From positions 1,178,001-1,242,000 of the forward strand of contig NZ_BAAAFC010000001.1 of assembly GCF_039523335.1 (NCBI RefSeq): 64,000 nucleotides of DNA, read 5' to 3'. The notes under the pieces are model-generated. The model saw nothing but the letters and a program-made list of their open reading frames with translations. It had not been told where the DNA came from and ran no database searches. This DNA comes from Marinobacter szutsaonensis. GTDB lineage: Bacteria > Pseudomonadota > Gammaproteobacteria > Pseudomonadales > Oleiphilaceae. Numbering within the stretch: the first letter of the stretch is position 1; each line of letters begins with the position of its first letter. Of the stretch, positions 54,204-63,586 are shown piece after piece. The position numbers and the translations under genes are program-made.

Positions 54204-54929
54204 GTGAGCACTTCTCCCACCATTCTGGTAGTCGACGACCATCGGGACATTCGCGATCTGGTCGGCCGCTATCTGCAGGAGCACGGCCTTCGAGTGCTGC
54301 TGGCAGACGGTGGGGATGCCATGAAGCGGCAGCTGAGAGCCCAGTCTGTGGACCTGGTCGTGCTGGACATCATGATGCCGGGAGACGATGGCCTCACCCT
54401 CTGCCGGTACCTGCGTGAGCATACCGAGTTGCCGGTCATCCTTCTGACCGCCATGAGCGAGGAGACCGACCGCATCGTCGGCCTGGAAATGGGCGCCGAT
54501 GACTACCTGACCAAACCCTTCAATCCCCGGGAGCTTCTGGCCCGCATCAAGGCGGTTCTGCGCCGCACCACAGCGCTACCACCCCAACGCAGCCCCATGG
54601 CCGGGCAACGCCTGTCATTCGAGGGCTGGACCCTGGATGTCGACCGCCATCAGCTGGTCGATCCGGAAGGGGTGGAAGTGTCCCTCAGCACCGCCGAGTA
54701 CAAGTTGCTGCTGGCGTTCCTTGAGCATGCCGGTCGTGTGCTGTCACGGGATCAGCTGATGGACCTGACCCTGGGCCGGGAAGCGGATGCATTCGACCGC
54801 AGCATCGATAACCATGTCAGCCGGCTGCGTCGGAAGATTGATCCGGATGCCCGCAACCCCAGACTGATCAAGACCATCTGGGGCGGTGGCTACCAATGGA
54901 TTGCCAGCGTGGAGGGGAGCGGAGAATGA
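54204..54929 (+). CDS. OmpR-family response regulator
   Basis: The 241-residue protein has a receiver domain with phosphoacceptor Asp55 (LVVLDIMMPG), acidic pocket residues Asp11/Asp12 and conserved Lys in TKPFNPRELLARIKAVLRR. A winged-helix DNA-binding domain follows (AEYKLLLAFLEHAGRVLSRD, NHVSRLRRKIDPDARNPRLI). The start is a GTG 6 bases after GGAG. Its stop overlaps the kinase start (ATGA), so the two are translated together. A divergent PepSY gene and TTGTCGCAA repeats upstream indicate its likely operator and target. Confidence 0.93.
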   Translation: MSTSPTILVVDDHRDIRDLVGRYLQEHGLRVLLADGGDAMKRQLRAQSVDLVVLDIMMPGDDGLTLCRYLREHTELPVILLTAMSEETDRIVGLEMGADDYLTKPFNPRELLARIKAVLRRTTALPPQRSPMAGQRLSFEGWTLDVDRHQLVDPEGVEVSLSTAEYKLLLAFLEHAGRVLSRDQLMDLTLGREADAFDRSIDNHVSRLRRKIDPDARNPRLIKTIWGGGYQWIASVEGSGE

Positions 54930-56359
54930 GATTCTGGCCCCGCCGTGCCGGCGGACAGCTCGCCCTGTTACTGATTCTGGTGCTGGCGGCGGCACAGATC
55001 ATTACCATCGCGATTCTGGCAGGAGAGCGCCAGGGCGCCCTGCGCAGTGCCAGCCTTGAGCATGTTCTGGAGCGGATAGCCGACGCCTACACCCTGCTCG
55101 ACACCACAGACCCGGAGCGTCAGGAGCGCATATTACGGGCGCTTTCCAGCCCTTCCCTGAACCTTTCCATTGATCCCGCACCTCACCTGCCCGACGACGA
55201 AGCTTCAGTCATGACCCGGCAACTGGCTACGGAACTGGGCCTGACCGGTGAACAGATACGATCAGCCATGGCAGCGGATGAAGCAGAGTGCTTGCCGGGC
55301 CGGGAACCGGATGGCGATGACCACGAAGACCGCGAGAAACACGACGATGACGACGAGCATCACGAAGATGAGGATCGCCGCGAGCACCGGGATGACCGGC
55401 ACGAGTGCCCACCCATCCTGGGGGTTTCCCTGGCATTGTCATCAGGCCAGTGGTTCAACGCCCGAGCCCAGCCGCCAGCACCTTCCTGGCTCTGGCTGAA
55501 AGCAACCCTCACCAGCGTGGGCATTACTGCCGTGCTTCTGATCCTCACGGTTCTGCTGGCAATCCGACGCATTCTGCAACCGGTGAACGAACTGAGCCGG
55601 GCGGCCCAAGCCTTCGGACGTGGTGAAACAATCCGGACTCCGGAGCGCGGCCCCGAGGATATTCGCGAAGTGACGCGCGCCTTCAACCAGATGCAGCTCC
55701 AGGTCGGCAGAGCGCAGGAAGACAGGGAGCGCCTGCTGGCTGCCCTGGCCCACGATCTCCGCACCCCTATTACCTCCATGCGGCTGCGGGTGGAAATGCT
55801 ACCGGAAGGCGAGGACCGGGAACGGCTGCTCGACTCCCTGCAAGAAATGCAGCACCTGGCGGAAGCCACTCTCGACTTCATTCGCGGCAGCACTACCGAG
55901 CAACACCGTCGATATGACCTGGCTACCCTGCTGGACAGCCTCTGTGATGATCTCCGGGAAATGGGGCTGGAGGTGGACTATGAATACAGCCCACGGTGCG
56001 TTCTTCAGGGCCAGCCGGAGGCGGTCAAGCGCGCCCTGCGCAACCTGATCGAGAACGCCGTTAAATACGGGCAAAGGGCGGACGTGAAACTGGAAGCCTA
56101 TGAAAAAGAGGCCATCATCACCATCACCGATCAGGGCCCGGGCATCCCGGAGGCGGAACGGGACCGCGTGTTCCAGCCCTTCTACCGCCTGGAACAGTCC
56201 CGCAGCCGCGACACCGGCGGAGCCGGACTGGGACTGGCCATCGCACGGACCCTGATTCGGGGCATGGGTGGAGAGATCCAGCTCGGCACCGGCCCGGAAG
56301 GCCGGGGATTGCGAGTGTCTGTGATTTTGCCCAAATCAGCTTTCGGGAATTCTGTCTGA
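54926..56359 (+). CDS. Sensor histidine kinase with His/Asp/Glu-rich periplasmic segment
   Basis: The 477-residue kinase has two membrane helices (about 10-32 and 190-213) around a periplasmic domain of about 155 residues, a HAMP domain (214-265), a HisKA domain with His276 in LAHDLRTPITS, and an ATPase domain with LRNLIENAVKYG, ITDQGPGIP and GGAGLGLAIA. All catalytic boxes are intact. Residues 129-160 contain six histidines among Asp and Glu residues, closed in by Cys122 and Cys161. This points to metal or cation sensing but is not family-typical. It starts within the response-regulator stop codon. Confidence 0.93.
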   Translation: MRFWPRRAGGQLALLLILVLAAAQIITIAILAGERQGALRSASLEHVLERIADAYTLLDTTDPERQERILRALSSPSLNLSIDPAPHLPDDEASVMTRQLATELGLTGEQIRSAMAADEAECLPGREPDGDDHEDREKHDDDDEHHEDEDRREHRDDRHECPPILGVSLALSSGQWFNARAQPPAPSWLWLKATLTSVGITAVLLILTVLLAIRRILQPVNELSRAAQAFGRGETIRTPERGPEDIREVTRAFNQMQLQVGRAQEDRERLLAALAHDLRTPITSMRLRVEMLPEGEDRERLLDSLQEMQHLAEATLDFIRGSTTEQHRRYDLATLLDSLCDDLREMGLEVDYEYSPRCVLQGQPEAVKRALRNLIENAVKYGQRADVKLEAYEKEAIITITDQGPGIPEAERDRVFQPFYRLEQSRSRDTGGAGLGLAIARTLIRGMGGEIQLGTGPEGRGLRVSVILPKSAFGNSV

Positions 56360-56375
56360 TGGGGTCCGCGATGGC

Positions 56376-56945
56376 TCAGCCATTCATCGCTATAACGGGG
56401 CTTCCACTCAGCTGAAGCTGAACCTCCATGACCGCCAACCGCCGCAACAAACGGATTCGCCTCAGCAGTGGCCACCAATCGTAGAGAAAGATCTCCATCG
56501 GCCGCCACATGGCGACCCAGCCACCGATCCAGAGACTTTCACTGAACAGCATCATCAGACCGCTTTCCGAAGCCTGACTTTCAATGAGACGACTCACCCC
56601 GAGGCACACGGAAAGGAAGATCAACCCAATCATGAGGCTCAACCGCCCCTCATGCATCAGTCTGCGGAATTCCCGACGGGCAAAATGCTCACGTTCCGAG
56701 AAATACGTCTGAATGGCCCGCAGGACCCGGTCTCGGGCCGCTGCCAGGTCTTCACAATGGTTTAGCAGAATCTCCAGACGGAAATTCCCACGGACCGGAT
56801 GCTCCTCCGCCCACTCCATAATGAACGACTCCGCATTCGGATCCAGATCCCGCCCCACGAATGGAGACGGGTCGAGTGAATTGAATAACTGGTAGATTCG
56901 ATCAAGGCGCAGGCGAATGACATTCACTGCGGATTTATCACTCAC
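56376..56945 (-). CDS. Conserved membrane protein of unknown function
   Basis: The 189-residue protein has a soluble N-terminal part of about 100 residues with VIRLRLDRIYQLFNSLDPSP and a helical charged stretch (FSEREHFARREFRRLMHEG), then two membrane helices (about 104-120 and 133-150) and a basic C-terminal tail (RRIRLLRRLAVMEVQLQLSG). I do not recognise a named domain. Both ends appear cytoplasmic. It is convergent with the kinase gene, 17 bases apart. Confidence 0.75.
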   Translation of the reverse strand: MSDKSAVNVIRLRLDRIYQLFNSLDPSPFVGRDLDPNAESFIMEWAEEHPVRGNFRLEILLNHCEDLAAARDRVLRAIQTYFSEREHFARREFRRLMHEGRLSLMIGLIFLSVCLGVSRLIESQASESGLMMLFSESLWIGGWVAMWRPMEIFLYDWWPLLRRIRLLRRLAVMEVQLQLSGSPVIAMNG

Positions 56946-57100
56946 AAACTTGCCACCTCAGGTCTGAAGGGCCGATACGGGACTAGCTTCATCAAGTATA
57001 GACAAGGTTGCCAGAAACAATCTGACCATAGGTAGGCACGCGCCATCCCGGCGATCTGGTGTGTTAGGGTAAAGCCACCAAGGCCAAGAGTTTCCTGCAG

Positions 57101-57760
57101 ATGCGCATCCGAATTACCCACCAGAGAATCACCGTCGCCCTGCAACTGATCCTGCTTGCCGAGGCCGTTTTTGCTGTTTGGGGCCAGCGGTGGTTCACCG
57201 CATTCCTGACCGGCCTGATCATCCTGATTACCTTCTTCCCGGTGCTGTTCGAACGACGCTTCCGGATCCACATTCCTCCGGAACTCCAGCTGGCGGCCAT
57301 TGCCTTCGTGTTTGCCTCCCTGTTCCTGGGTGAAATCCGGGATTACTACACCCGGTACTGGTGGTGGGACATGGCGTTGCACACCATGTCGGGCTTCCTG
57401 TTGGGCATCATCGGCTTTCTGCTGGTTCACATCATGAATGAAACCGAGAAGATCCACGTGCACATGAAGCCCGGCTTCGTGGCATTCTTTGCCTTCCTGT
57501 TTGCCCTGGGAGTGGGCGCTCTCTGGGAGATCTTCGAATTTGCCATGGACTCGCTCTTCGGCATGAACATGCAAAAACCCATGCTTGGTGACCCCTCGGG
57601 ACTGACCGACACCATGTGGGACCTGATCGTGGATGGCATTGGCGCGTTCGTGATTTCGTTGCTGGGGTGGCGTTACCTGAAAAACCCCGATGCACGATCT
57701 TTCCTCGAACGCTGGATTGACGGTTTTATCGAGCGCAATCCAAGACTCTTCCGCCGTTAG
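57101..57760 (+). CDS. YjdF/DUF2238-like membrane protein
   Basis: This 219-residue protein has six membrane helices and motifs of the YjdF/DUF2238 group: WWWDMALHTMSGFLLGIIGF, GVGALWEIFEFAMDSLFG and DTMWDLIVDGIGAFVISLLG. The conserved Asp, His and Glu residues lie at helix ends within the membrane. No function is established for the family. Its stop overlaps that of the convergent cyclic-nucleotide-binding gene by 4 bases. The ribosome site is weak. Confidence 0.78.
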   Translation: MRIRITHQRITVALQLILLAEAVFAVWGQRWFTAFLTGLIILITFFPVLFERRFRIHIPPELQLAAIAFVFASLFLGEIRDYYTRYWWWDMALHTMSGFLLGIIGFLLVHIMNETEKIHVHMKPGFVAFFAFLFALGVGALWEIFEFAMDSLFGMNMQKPMLGDPSGLTDTMWDLIVDGIGAFVISLLGWRYLKNPDARSFLERWIDGFIERNPRLFRR

Positions 57761-58296
57761 GAATTGCGCTCACGCCGCCACTCGCGCTCCAACCGGTAGG
57801 CTTTGTGCAAATGACGCCCCTGCTCGGCCATGACCACTGCCATACTGAGCACTCCGCGGGCCATTCCGCCAGTCAGGTTGATCAGCATGAGGCCAAACGC
57901 CGCCGGATCTACCAGATGCAATAAACAGAACTGATCAAAAGAAATCTCCAGCACCACAGAGTTCATTTCTGCGGTTGTCAGAGTGGGACGATGCTCCCTG
58001 AGCGCGATCATTGCAACGAAGCCCGCATCCTCGCCCGGTTCGTGACAACGGGCCAGTGCCCAGCCACCATCGATCCTCGGCATCAAGGACTTAAGCCTTC
58101 CGCTCAGCACTATGGAAAACGTGTCATTGGGATCGCCCGGGGTGTACAGCGCCTCCCCGGCATCCAAAGCCAGGACGCGCCCCTCGTTCAGAAGACGAAG
58201 AATCACCTCGTCTCGCAAGACGCCAAACATGGAGAGGTCGCGAAAATAGGCCGATCCCTGCGCCTCCCAATAGTCCAGGGCATCGATCTCGCGCAT
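57757..58296 (-). CDS. Free-standing cyclic-nucleotide-binding domain protein
   Basis: The 179-residue protein consists of a cyclic-nucleotide-binding/CRP-like beta-roll (LSMFGVLRDEVILRLLNEGR, GDPNDTFSIVLSGRLKSL, HEPGEDAGFVAMIALREHRP) and a helix. The C-terminal helix-turn-helix of CRP/FNR regulators is missing. The phosphate-binding cassette reads GEDAGFVAMIALREHRPT and lacks the usual Arg-Ala/Ser-Ala-Thr sequence, so nucleotide binding is doubtful. It may be a sensor working through another protein. No obvious partner is adjacent. Confidence 0.8.
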   Translation of the reverse strand: MREIDALDYWEAQGSAYFRDLSMFGVLRDEVILRLLNEGRVLALDAGEALYTPGDPNDTFSIVLSGRLKSLMPRIDGGWALARCHEPGEDAGFVAMIALREHRPTLTTAEMNSVVLEISFDQFCLLHLVDPAAFGLMLINLTGGMARGVLSMAVVMAEQGRHLHKAYRLEREWRRERNS

Positions 58297-58438
58297 GATG
58301 ACAACCCCTTGGGTAACTTACGGTTCACTCAGTATAGACCCCACACAGAATTCAACATGTTTGCTCAACCGGCAGACTTGCGCTGGAGTTGGGTACCGGA
58401 ATATGGAGAATGGGTCTATCTGCCATACCGAGGGAGCC

Positions 58439-58852
58439 ATGCTGAAAATATCCAACGCCGTCGAACTCGCCGACTGGGAAATCCAGATCACCCAGATCCG
58501 CGCTCAGGGTGCCGGTGGCCAGAATGTGAACAAGGTGGCCAGCGCGGTTCACCTGCGCTTTGATATTTTCCACTCCACCCTGCCGCCCTTTTACAAGGAG
58601 CGGCTCATGTCGTTGTCCGACCAGCGCATCAGCAAAGAGGGCATCGTGGTGATCAAGGCGCAATCCTTCCGCACCCTTGAGCAGAACAAGGAGGATGCGC
58701 TCGAGCGCCTGAAGGAGCTGATCCAGAGCGCCGTAAAGCAGCAGAAGGCCCGCCGGCCAACCCGCCCGACCAAAGGTTCGCAGCGGCGCAGGGTGGACCG
58801 GAAAACCCGGAAAGGACAGATCAAGGCTCTGCGCGGCAAGGTGAAAACCTGA
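58439..58852 (+). CDS. arfB: Alternative ribosome-rescue factor ArfB
   Basis: ArfB releases peptides from ribosomes stalled on truncated mRNA. The 137-residue protein has the release-factor domain with the GGQ motif in RAQGAGGQNVNKVASAVHLR. A long basic C-terminal tail (SQRRRVDRKTRKGQIKALRG) enters the mRNA channel. No codon-recognition domain is present, as expected. The ATG at 58439 after AGGGAG gives the family length. An upstream frame from 58295 overlaps the divergent gene and is rejected. Confidence 0.93.
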   Translation: MLKISNAVELADWEIQITQIRAQGAGGQNVNKVASAVHLRFDIFHSTLPPFYKERLMSLSDQRISKEGIVVIKAQSFRTLEQNKEDALERLKELIQSAVKQQKARRPTRPTKGSQRRRVDRKTRKGQIKALRGKVKT

Positions 58853-58929
58853 TTCCGCACTGTACAAGTGACGCTGAGGTCTATACTTGGTGTGTTTGAC
58901 AGTCTTATCACGAAGCCAGGGGAGGCAAC

Positions 58930-60375
58930 ATGACAGACGAAAAACAACCCGAATCCAATCCTGAAGAAGAGCTGGCCACTCGCTTTCCCACCGCCTATAC
59001 CATCCTGTTTCTACTGATCATCCTGGTTGCAACACTCACCTGGATTATTCCAGCGGGGCAGTATGAACGGGTCATGAACGAAGAGGTCGGGCGCGAGGTT
59101 GCCGTACCTGGCACCTACGAAACGGTCGACCCGAATCCACAGGGTTTTGTGGATGTAATGCTGGCGCCAACGGCGGGTTTTTATGATCCGGACAGTTACG
59201 CGGCCAATGCTATTGATGTTGCCCTGTTCGTCTTGTTCCTGGGCGGGTTTCTGGGTGTCATGAATGCCACCGGCGCGATCGACACAGGCATCCGCAGTGC
59301 CATGCACCGGCTGGAGGGCCGGGAGATCTGGATGATCCCGATCCTGATGACACTCTTTGCGATCGGAGGTACAACCTACGGCATGGCTGAGGAGACCCTG
59401 GCGTTCTACGCCATTCTCATTCCCGTGATCATCTCGGCGGGGTATGACGCGGTCACCGGAGTGGCTGTCATCCTGGTGGGAGCCGGTATCGGCGTATTGG
59501 GGTCAACCATTAACCCGTTCGCCACCGTTATCGCCTCCAATGCCGCTGAGATTCCCTTTACTGATGGCATCGTTCTGCGGTTTGTACTGCTTGTGGGTGG
59601 CCTGGTCATTTGTGCCGCCTACGTTATGCGCTATGCGCAGCGGGTCAAGGCGGATCCATCCCGGTCCGTGGTTGCCAAACAGAGAGAGGCCCACCGCAAG
59701 ATTTTTCTCAAGGGTGATGAGCAGATTGAAGATTTCACCCTGACGGGTACCCAGAAAATCGCCCTGGTTATTTTCGCACTGACGTTTGCTGTAATGATCT
59801 GGGGTGTCTCCTCCCAGGGCTGGTGGATGGCCAGAATGGGTGCGCTTTTCCTGGGGTCGGCCATCGTGATCGGTCTGGTCGCCCGGTTGGGGGAGAAGAA
59901 GCTGACCGGCAGTTTTGTGGACGGTGCCCGCGACCTGCTGGGCGTGGCACTGGTCGTCGGCCTGGCCCGGGGCATCGTGGTGATCATGGAACAGGGCATG
60001 ATTGCCGACACCATTCTCCATAGCGCCGAAACCACACTGGGTGGCTTGCCGGAACTGGCCTTTATCAACGTGATGTTCTGGCTGGAAGTGGGCATGAGTT
60101 TCTTTGTGCCGTCCTCATCCGGCCTTGCGGTGCTGTCCATGCCTATCCTGGCGCCGCTGGCGGACTTCGCGAACGTGGGTCGTGACCTGGTCGTTACCGC
60201 TTACCAGTCAGCCAACGGACTGGTCAACCTGATCAACCCGACCTTCGCCGTGGTCGTTGGTGGCCTGGCCATTGGCCGGGTCTCCTACGACCGTTGGCTG
60301 GCCTTTATCTGGCCCCTGTTGCTGATCCTCACGGTGTTCATCAGTGTGGTTATCAGTATCGGTGCGTTTCTCTGA
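58930..60375 (+). CDS. YfcC-family transporter, probable arginine/ornithine exchanger
   Basis: This 481-residue protein has about twelve membrane helices and the motifs of YfcC/DcuC-like (IT superfamily) transporters: [54 protein letters not shown] and [25 protein letters not shown] stands 5 bases before the ATG. It is the first gene of a unit with arginine deiminase, ornithine carbamoyltransferase and carbamate kinase, the place occupied by ArcD in Pseudomonas. I infer electroneutral arginine-in, ornithine-out exchange. ArcD itself belongs to another family. Confidence 0.9.
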   Translation: MTDEKQPESNPEEELATRFPTAYTILFLLIILVATLTWIIPAGQYERVMNEEVGREVAVPGTYETVDPNPQGFVDVMLAPTAGFYDPDSYAANAIDVALFVLFLGGFLGVMNATGAIDTGIRSAMHRLEGREIWMIPILMTLFAIGGTTYGMAEETLAFYAILIPVIISAGYDAVTGVAVILVGAGIGVLGSTINPFATVIASNAAEIPFTDGIVLRFVLLVGGLVICAAYVMRYAQRVKADPSRSVVAKQREAHRKIFLKGDEQIEDFTLTGTQKIALVIFALTFAVMIWGVSSQGWWMARMGALFLGSAIVIGLVARLGEKKLTGSFVDGARDLLGVALVVGLARGIVVIMEQGMIADTILHSAETTLGGLPELAFINVMFWLEVGMSFFVPSSSGLAVLSMPILAPLADFANVGRDLVVTAYQSANGLVNLINPTFAVVVGGLAIGRVSYDRWLAFIWPLLLILTVFISVVISIGAFL

Positions 60376-60398
60376 CTCACGGCAAAGGAGACTGCGAC

Positions 60399-61628
60399 AT
60401 GGCTGAGAACACTCTTGGCGTTCACTCCGAAACCGGCACCCTCCGGCAGGTCATCGTCTGCCGCCCGGGACTTGCCCATCGGAGGCTGACGCCCTCCAAC
60501 TGCGATGCACTGCTGTTTGACGATGTATTCTGGGTCAAGCAGGCCCAGAAGGACCACGATGTATTCGCCGGGCTGATGCGTGCCCGGGGCGTGGACGTGC
60601 TGGACGTTAATGAACTGCTGGCTGAAACCCTTGATATTCCCGAGGCACGCGCCTGGATTCTCGACCACCGGATTACCTGGAATCATATTGGCGTGGGCAT
60701 GGTATCCGACCTCCGCGCCTGGATGGACGAGCTTCCGGGCCAGACCCTGGCAGAGTTCCTGATTGGCGGGCTGGAAGTGGGAGACCTGCCTTTCGACCCT
60801 GCCGGGCTGTTTGGCAACCACCTGGGGCCTCACGGATTTGTACTTCCACCGCTGCCGAACTTTTTGTTCACCCGGGACAACAGCGCCTGGATTTATGGCG
60901 GTGTCACTCTGAACCCCATGTACTGGGCCGCACGCAAACCGGAAACTTTGCTGATGAGCGCAATCTACCGTTACCACCCGGCGTTCGCCGGCAAGGTTAA
61001 CGTGCATTGGGGAGACCCCCTCAGGGACCATGCGTTGGCTACCCTGGAAGGGGGTGACATCATGCCGGTAGGCAAGGGCGCGGTCCTGGTTGGCATGGGT
61101 GAGCGTTCCTCACCCCAGGCCATCGGCCAATTGGCCAAGGCCCTCTTTGATAGCGGAACCGCGGAGCGCGTGATCGCCTGCCAGATTCCCAAAACCCGCT
61201 CGGCCATGCACCTCGATACCGTGTTCACCTTCTGTGGCGGCAACGTGGTGACCAGCTTCAAGGAAGTCGCCGATGAAGTGGTGTGTTACGACCTGCGCCC
61301 GGGCACGGGCGACAAGCATCTGTCGTTTGAGCAGGATCCCCGACCGCTGTTCGAGGTTGTTGCCGATGTACTGGGCTACCCTTCCCTGGAGGTAATCGCC
61401 ACCGGTGGCGACACGCCCGCGGAGCGGGAACGGGAACAGTGGAACGATGGTAATAACGTACTGGCCCTGAGCCCGGGGGTCGTTATTGGCTACGACCGCA
61501 ATGACGACACCAATGCCGCCCTGGAAGCGGCTGGCATCGAAGTGCTTCCGATACCCGGTGCAGAACTGGGTCGGGGCAGAGGCGGCGGACGGTGCATGAG
61601 CTGCCCGACAATACGGGACGCAGTCTGA
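60399..61628 (+). CDS. arcA: Arginine deiminase
   Basis: ArcA hydrolyses arginine to citrulline and ammonia, the first step of the ATP-yielding deiminase pathway. The 409-residue protein has the guanidino-modifying-enzyme fold: [12 protein letters not shown] (Asp contact), [12 protein letters not shown], the His in MHLDTVFTF and the nucleophile Cys in [16 protein letters not shown] stands 8 bases before the ATG at 60399. The frame open from 60294 would overlap the transporter gene and is rejected. Gap to the transporter is 23 bases and to arcB 18 bases, so the operon is tight. Confidence 0.96.
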   Translation: MAENTLGVHSETGTLRQVIVCRPGLAHRRLTPSNCDALLFDDVFWVKQAQKDHDVFAGLMRARGVDVLDVNELLAETLDIPEARAWILDHRITWNHIGVGMVSDLRAWMDELPGQTLAEFLIGGLEVGDLPFDPAGLFGNHLGPHGFVLPPLPNFLFTRDNSAWIYGGVTLNPMYWAARKPETLLMSAIYRYHPAFAGKVNVHWGDPLRDHALATLEGGDIMPVGKGAVLVGMGERSSPQAIGQLAKALFDSGTAERVIACQIPKTRSAMHLDTVFTFCGGNVVTSFKEVADEVVCYDLRPGTGDKHLSFEQDPRPLFEVVADVLGYPSLEVIATGGDTPAEREREQWNDGNNVLALSPGVVIGYDRNDDTNAALEAAGIEVLPIPGAELGRGRGGGRCMSCPTIRDAV

Positions 61629-61646
61629 CAAGGAAGGAGCAGAGTC

Positions 61647-62648
61647 ATGGCATTTAATCTCAAAAACCGGCATTTCCTGACCCTGCGGGATTATACGCCC
61701 CGGGAAATCAGTTTTTTGCTCAAGCTTTCCGCGGACCTGAAAACCGCCAAATACGCTGGCACCGAAGTGCCACAGCTAAAGGGCAAGGACATCGCACTGA
61801 TTTTCGAAAAGAACTCCACCCGAACCCGGGTGGGGTTTGAGGTTGCGGCCTTCGATCAGGGCGCCCGGGTAACCTATCTGGGGCCGACCGGCACTCATAT
61901 CGGCCACAAGGAATCCGTCAAGGACACCGCCCGGGTACTGGGCCGCGTGTATGACGCCATCGAATACCGGGGATTCGGCCAGGAGGTTGTTGAGGAACTG
62001 GCGCAGTATGCCGGTGTACCTGTTTACAATGGCCTGACCAATGAATTCCACCCCACGCAGATACTGGCGGATTTCCTGACCATGCAGGAAAACGTGGAAA
62101 AACCCCTGCGGGACGTGGCATTTGTTTTCATCGGGGACGCCGCGAATAACATGGGCGACAGCCTGCTCATTGGGGGCGCGAAAATGGGTATGGATGTACG
62201 CCTGTGTGCCCCCAAAGCCTGCTGGCCCGGAGAAGAGGTTCAGAAAGAGGCCCAGTCAATTGCCAGTGCCACCGGCGCCAGAATCCTGATCACTGAAGAC
62301 ATCGATGCCGCAGTGAATGGCGTTGATTTTGTCTATACCGACGTGTGGGTGTCCATGGGCGAACCCAAGGAAAAGTGGGCCGAGCGGATTAAACTGTTGC
62401 AGCCCTATCAGGTGAATGCTTCCCTGATGGAAAAAACCGGCAATCCCCGGACAAAGTTCATGCATTGCCTGCCGGCCTTCCACAATACGGAAACCACCGT
62501 GGGCAAGGAGATACAGGCAGAGTTCGGCATTGAGGCCATGGAAGTGACCGAAGAAGTCTTTGAAAGCCCGGCCTCCATCGTATTCGACCAGGCGGAGAAC
62601 CGAATGCACACCATCAAGGCGGTACTGGTCGCCACTCTAGGCAGCTGA
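61647..62648 (+). CDS. arcB: Ornithine carbamoyltransferase, catabolic
   Basis: The 333-residue enzyme carries the carbamoyl-phosphate loop STRTRV, the HPTQILAD motif, [12 protein letters not shown] and the ornithine-binding [11 protein letters not shown]. Within the arc operon it runs phosphorolytically, converting citrulline and phosphate to ornithine and carbamoyl phosphate. Length and sequence ([20 protein letters not shown]) fit the catabolic ArcB/ArgF group. AAGGAGC precedes the ATG. It lies between arcA and arcC with 18- and 15-base gaps. Confidence 0.96.
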   Translation: MAFNLKNRHFLTLRDYTPREISFLLKLSADLKTAKYAGTEVPQLKGKDIALIFEKNSTRTRVGFEVAAFDQGARVTYLGPTGTHIGHKESVKDTARVLGRVYDAIEYRGFGQEVVEELAQYAGVPVYNGLTNEFHPTQILADFLTMQENVEKPLRDVAFVFIGDAANNMGDSLLIGGAKMGMDVRLCAPKACWPGEEVQKEAQSIASATGARILITEDIDAAVNGVDFVYTDVWVSMGEPKEKWAERIKLLQPYQVNASLMEKTGNPRTKFMHCLPAFHNTETTVGKEIQAEFGIEAMEVTEEVFESPASIVFDQAENRMHTIKAVLVATLGS

Positions 62649-62663
62649 TGGGAGGAACCTGAC

Positions 62664-63569
62664 ATGCTTGTAGTAGCAGCCCTGGGAGGCAACGCCCTGT
62701 TGCGGCGCGGTGAACCCCTGACAGCCCAGGCCCAGCGCGCCAATGTGAAGATCGCCGCAGAGGCACTGGCCGACATCATCCACGCGGGCCATCAACTGGT
62801 GATCACCCACGGCAATGGGCCACAGGTAGGTCTGCTGGCTCTGCAGGGCGCCGCCTACAAGCCGGACGAAGCCTACCCGCTGGACGTCCTGGGCGCCGAA
62901 ACTGAAGGTATGATCGGGTATATCATCGAGCAGGAGCTGGAAAATGTTCTGGGCCACGATCGGCCAGTGGCGACCCTGCTCACCCAGGTGTTGGTGGACA
63001 AGGATGATCCCGCCTTCAAAAAGCCCACGAAATTCGTCGGGCCGGTTTACGACCGGAAAGAAGCAGAGGCCAGGGCTGAAGCCGCAGGCTGGCAGATAGC
63101 CCGGGATGGCGACAAGTGGCGGCGGGTCGTGCCCTCGCCCGTCCCCCTGGAGATCCCCGACATTCGGGTGCTCAAACTCCTGCTGGACCAGGGCGTCGTC
63201 GTGATCTGCGCCGGCGGTGGCGGCATTCCAATTCTTCGCCGTGACGACGGCAGCATGGTTGGCGTGGAGGCTGTCATCGACAAGGATGCCGCCAGCGCGC
63301 TGCTGGCCCGACAACTGGGGGCCGATGCCTTACTGCTGCTCACGGATGTGGATGCCATCTACCGGGACTTTGGCAAAGACACTGCCACCCCTATCCATGA
63401 ACTCACTCTCTCTGAGGCCCGCGGGCTGGACCTGCCGGCTGGCTCCATGGGGCCCAAAATGGCGGCAGCGGGCAATTTCGTCGAAAGCGGTGGAATCAGT
63501 GGTATTGGCAGGCTGGAGGATGCCCTGGCAATTCTTGAACGCCGGGCCGGAACCTGTATTACCCCTTAG
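62664..63569 (+). CDS. arcC: Carbamate kinase
   Basis: ArcC transfers phosphate from carbamoyl phosphate to ADP, giving the ATP of the pathway together with CO2 and ammonia. The 301-residue protein has VAALGGNALLRRGEPLTAQ at the N-terminus, ITHGNGPQVGLLALQ, VICAGGGGIPI and the ending GSMGPKMAAAGNFVESG, all standard. GGGAGG stands 8 bases before the ATG. It is the last gene of the operon. No hairpin is visible in the 17 bases before the convergent GGDEF remnant. Confidence 0.96.
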   Translation: MLVVAALGGNALLRRGEPLTAQAQRANVKIAAEALADIIHAGHQLVITHGNGPQVGLLALQGAAYKPDEAYPLDVLGAETEGMIGYIIEQELENVLGHDRPVATLLTQVLVDKDDPAFKKPTKFVGPVYDRKEAEARAEAAGWQIARDGDKWRRVVPSPVPLEIPDIRVLKLLLDQGVVVICAGGGGIPILRRDDGSMVGVEAVIDKDAASALLARQLGADALLLLTDVDAIYRDFGKDTATPIHELTLSEARGLDLPAGSMGPKMAAAGNFVESGGISGIGRLEDALAILERRAGTCITP

Positions 63570-63586
63570 TCTCGGGATTGCGCCCC

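Noticed and set aside
58906..58921. Possible FNR/ANR box TTGAC...ATCAC upstream of the arginine deiminase operon
   Set aside because: The half-sites are separated by six bases where four are required, and both end in the wrong base.
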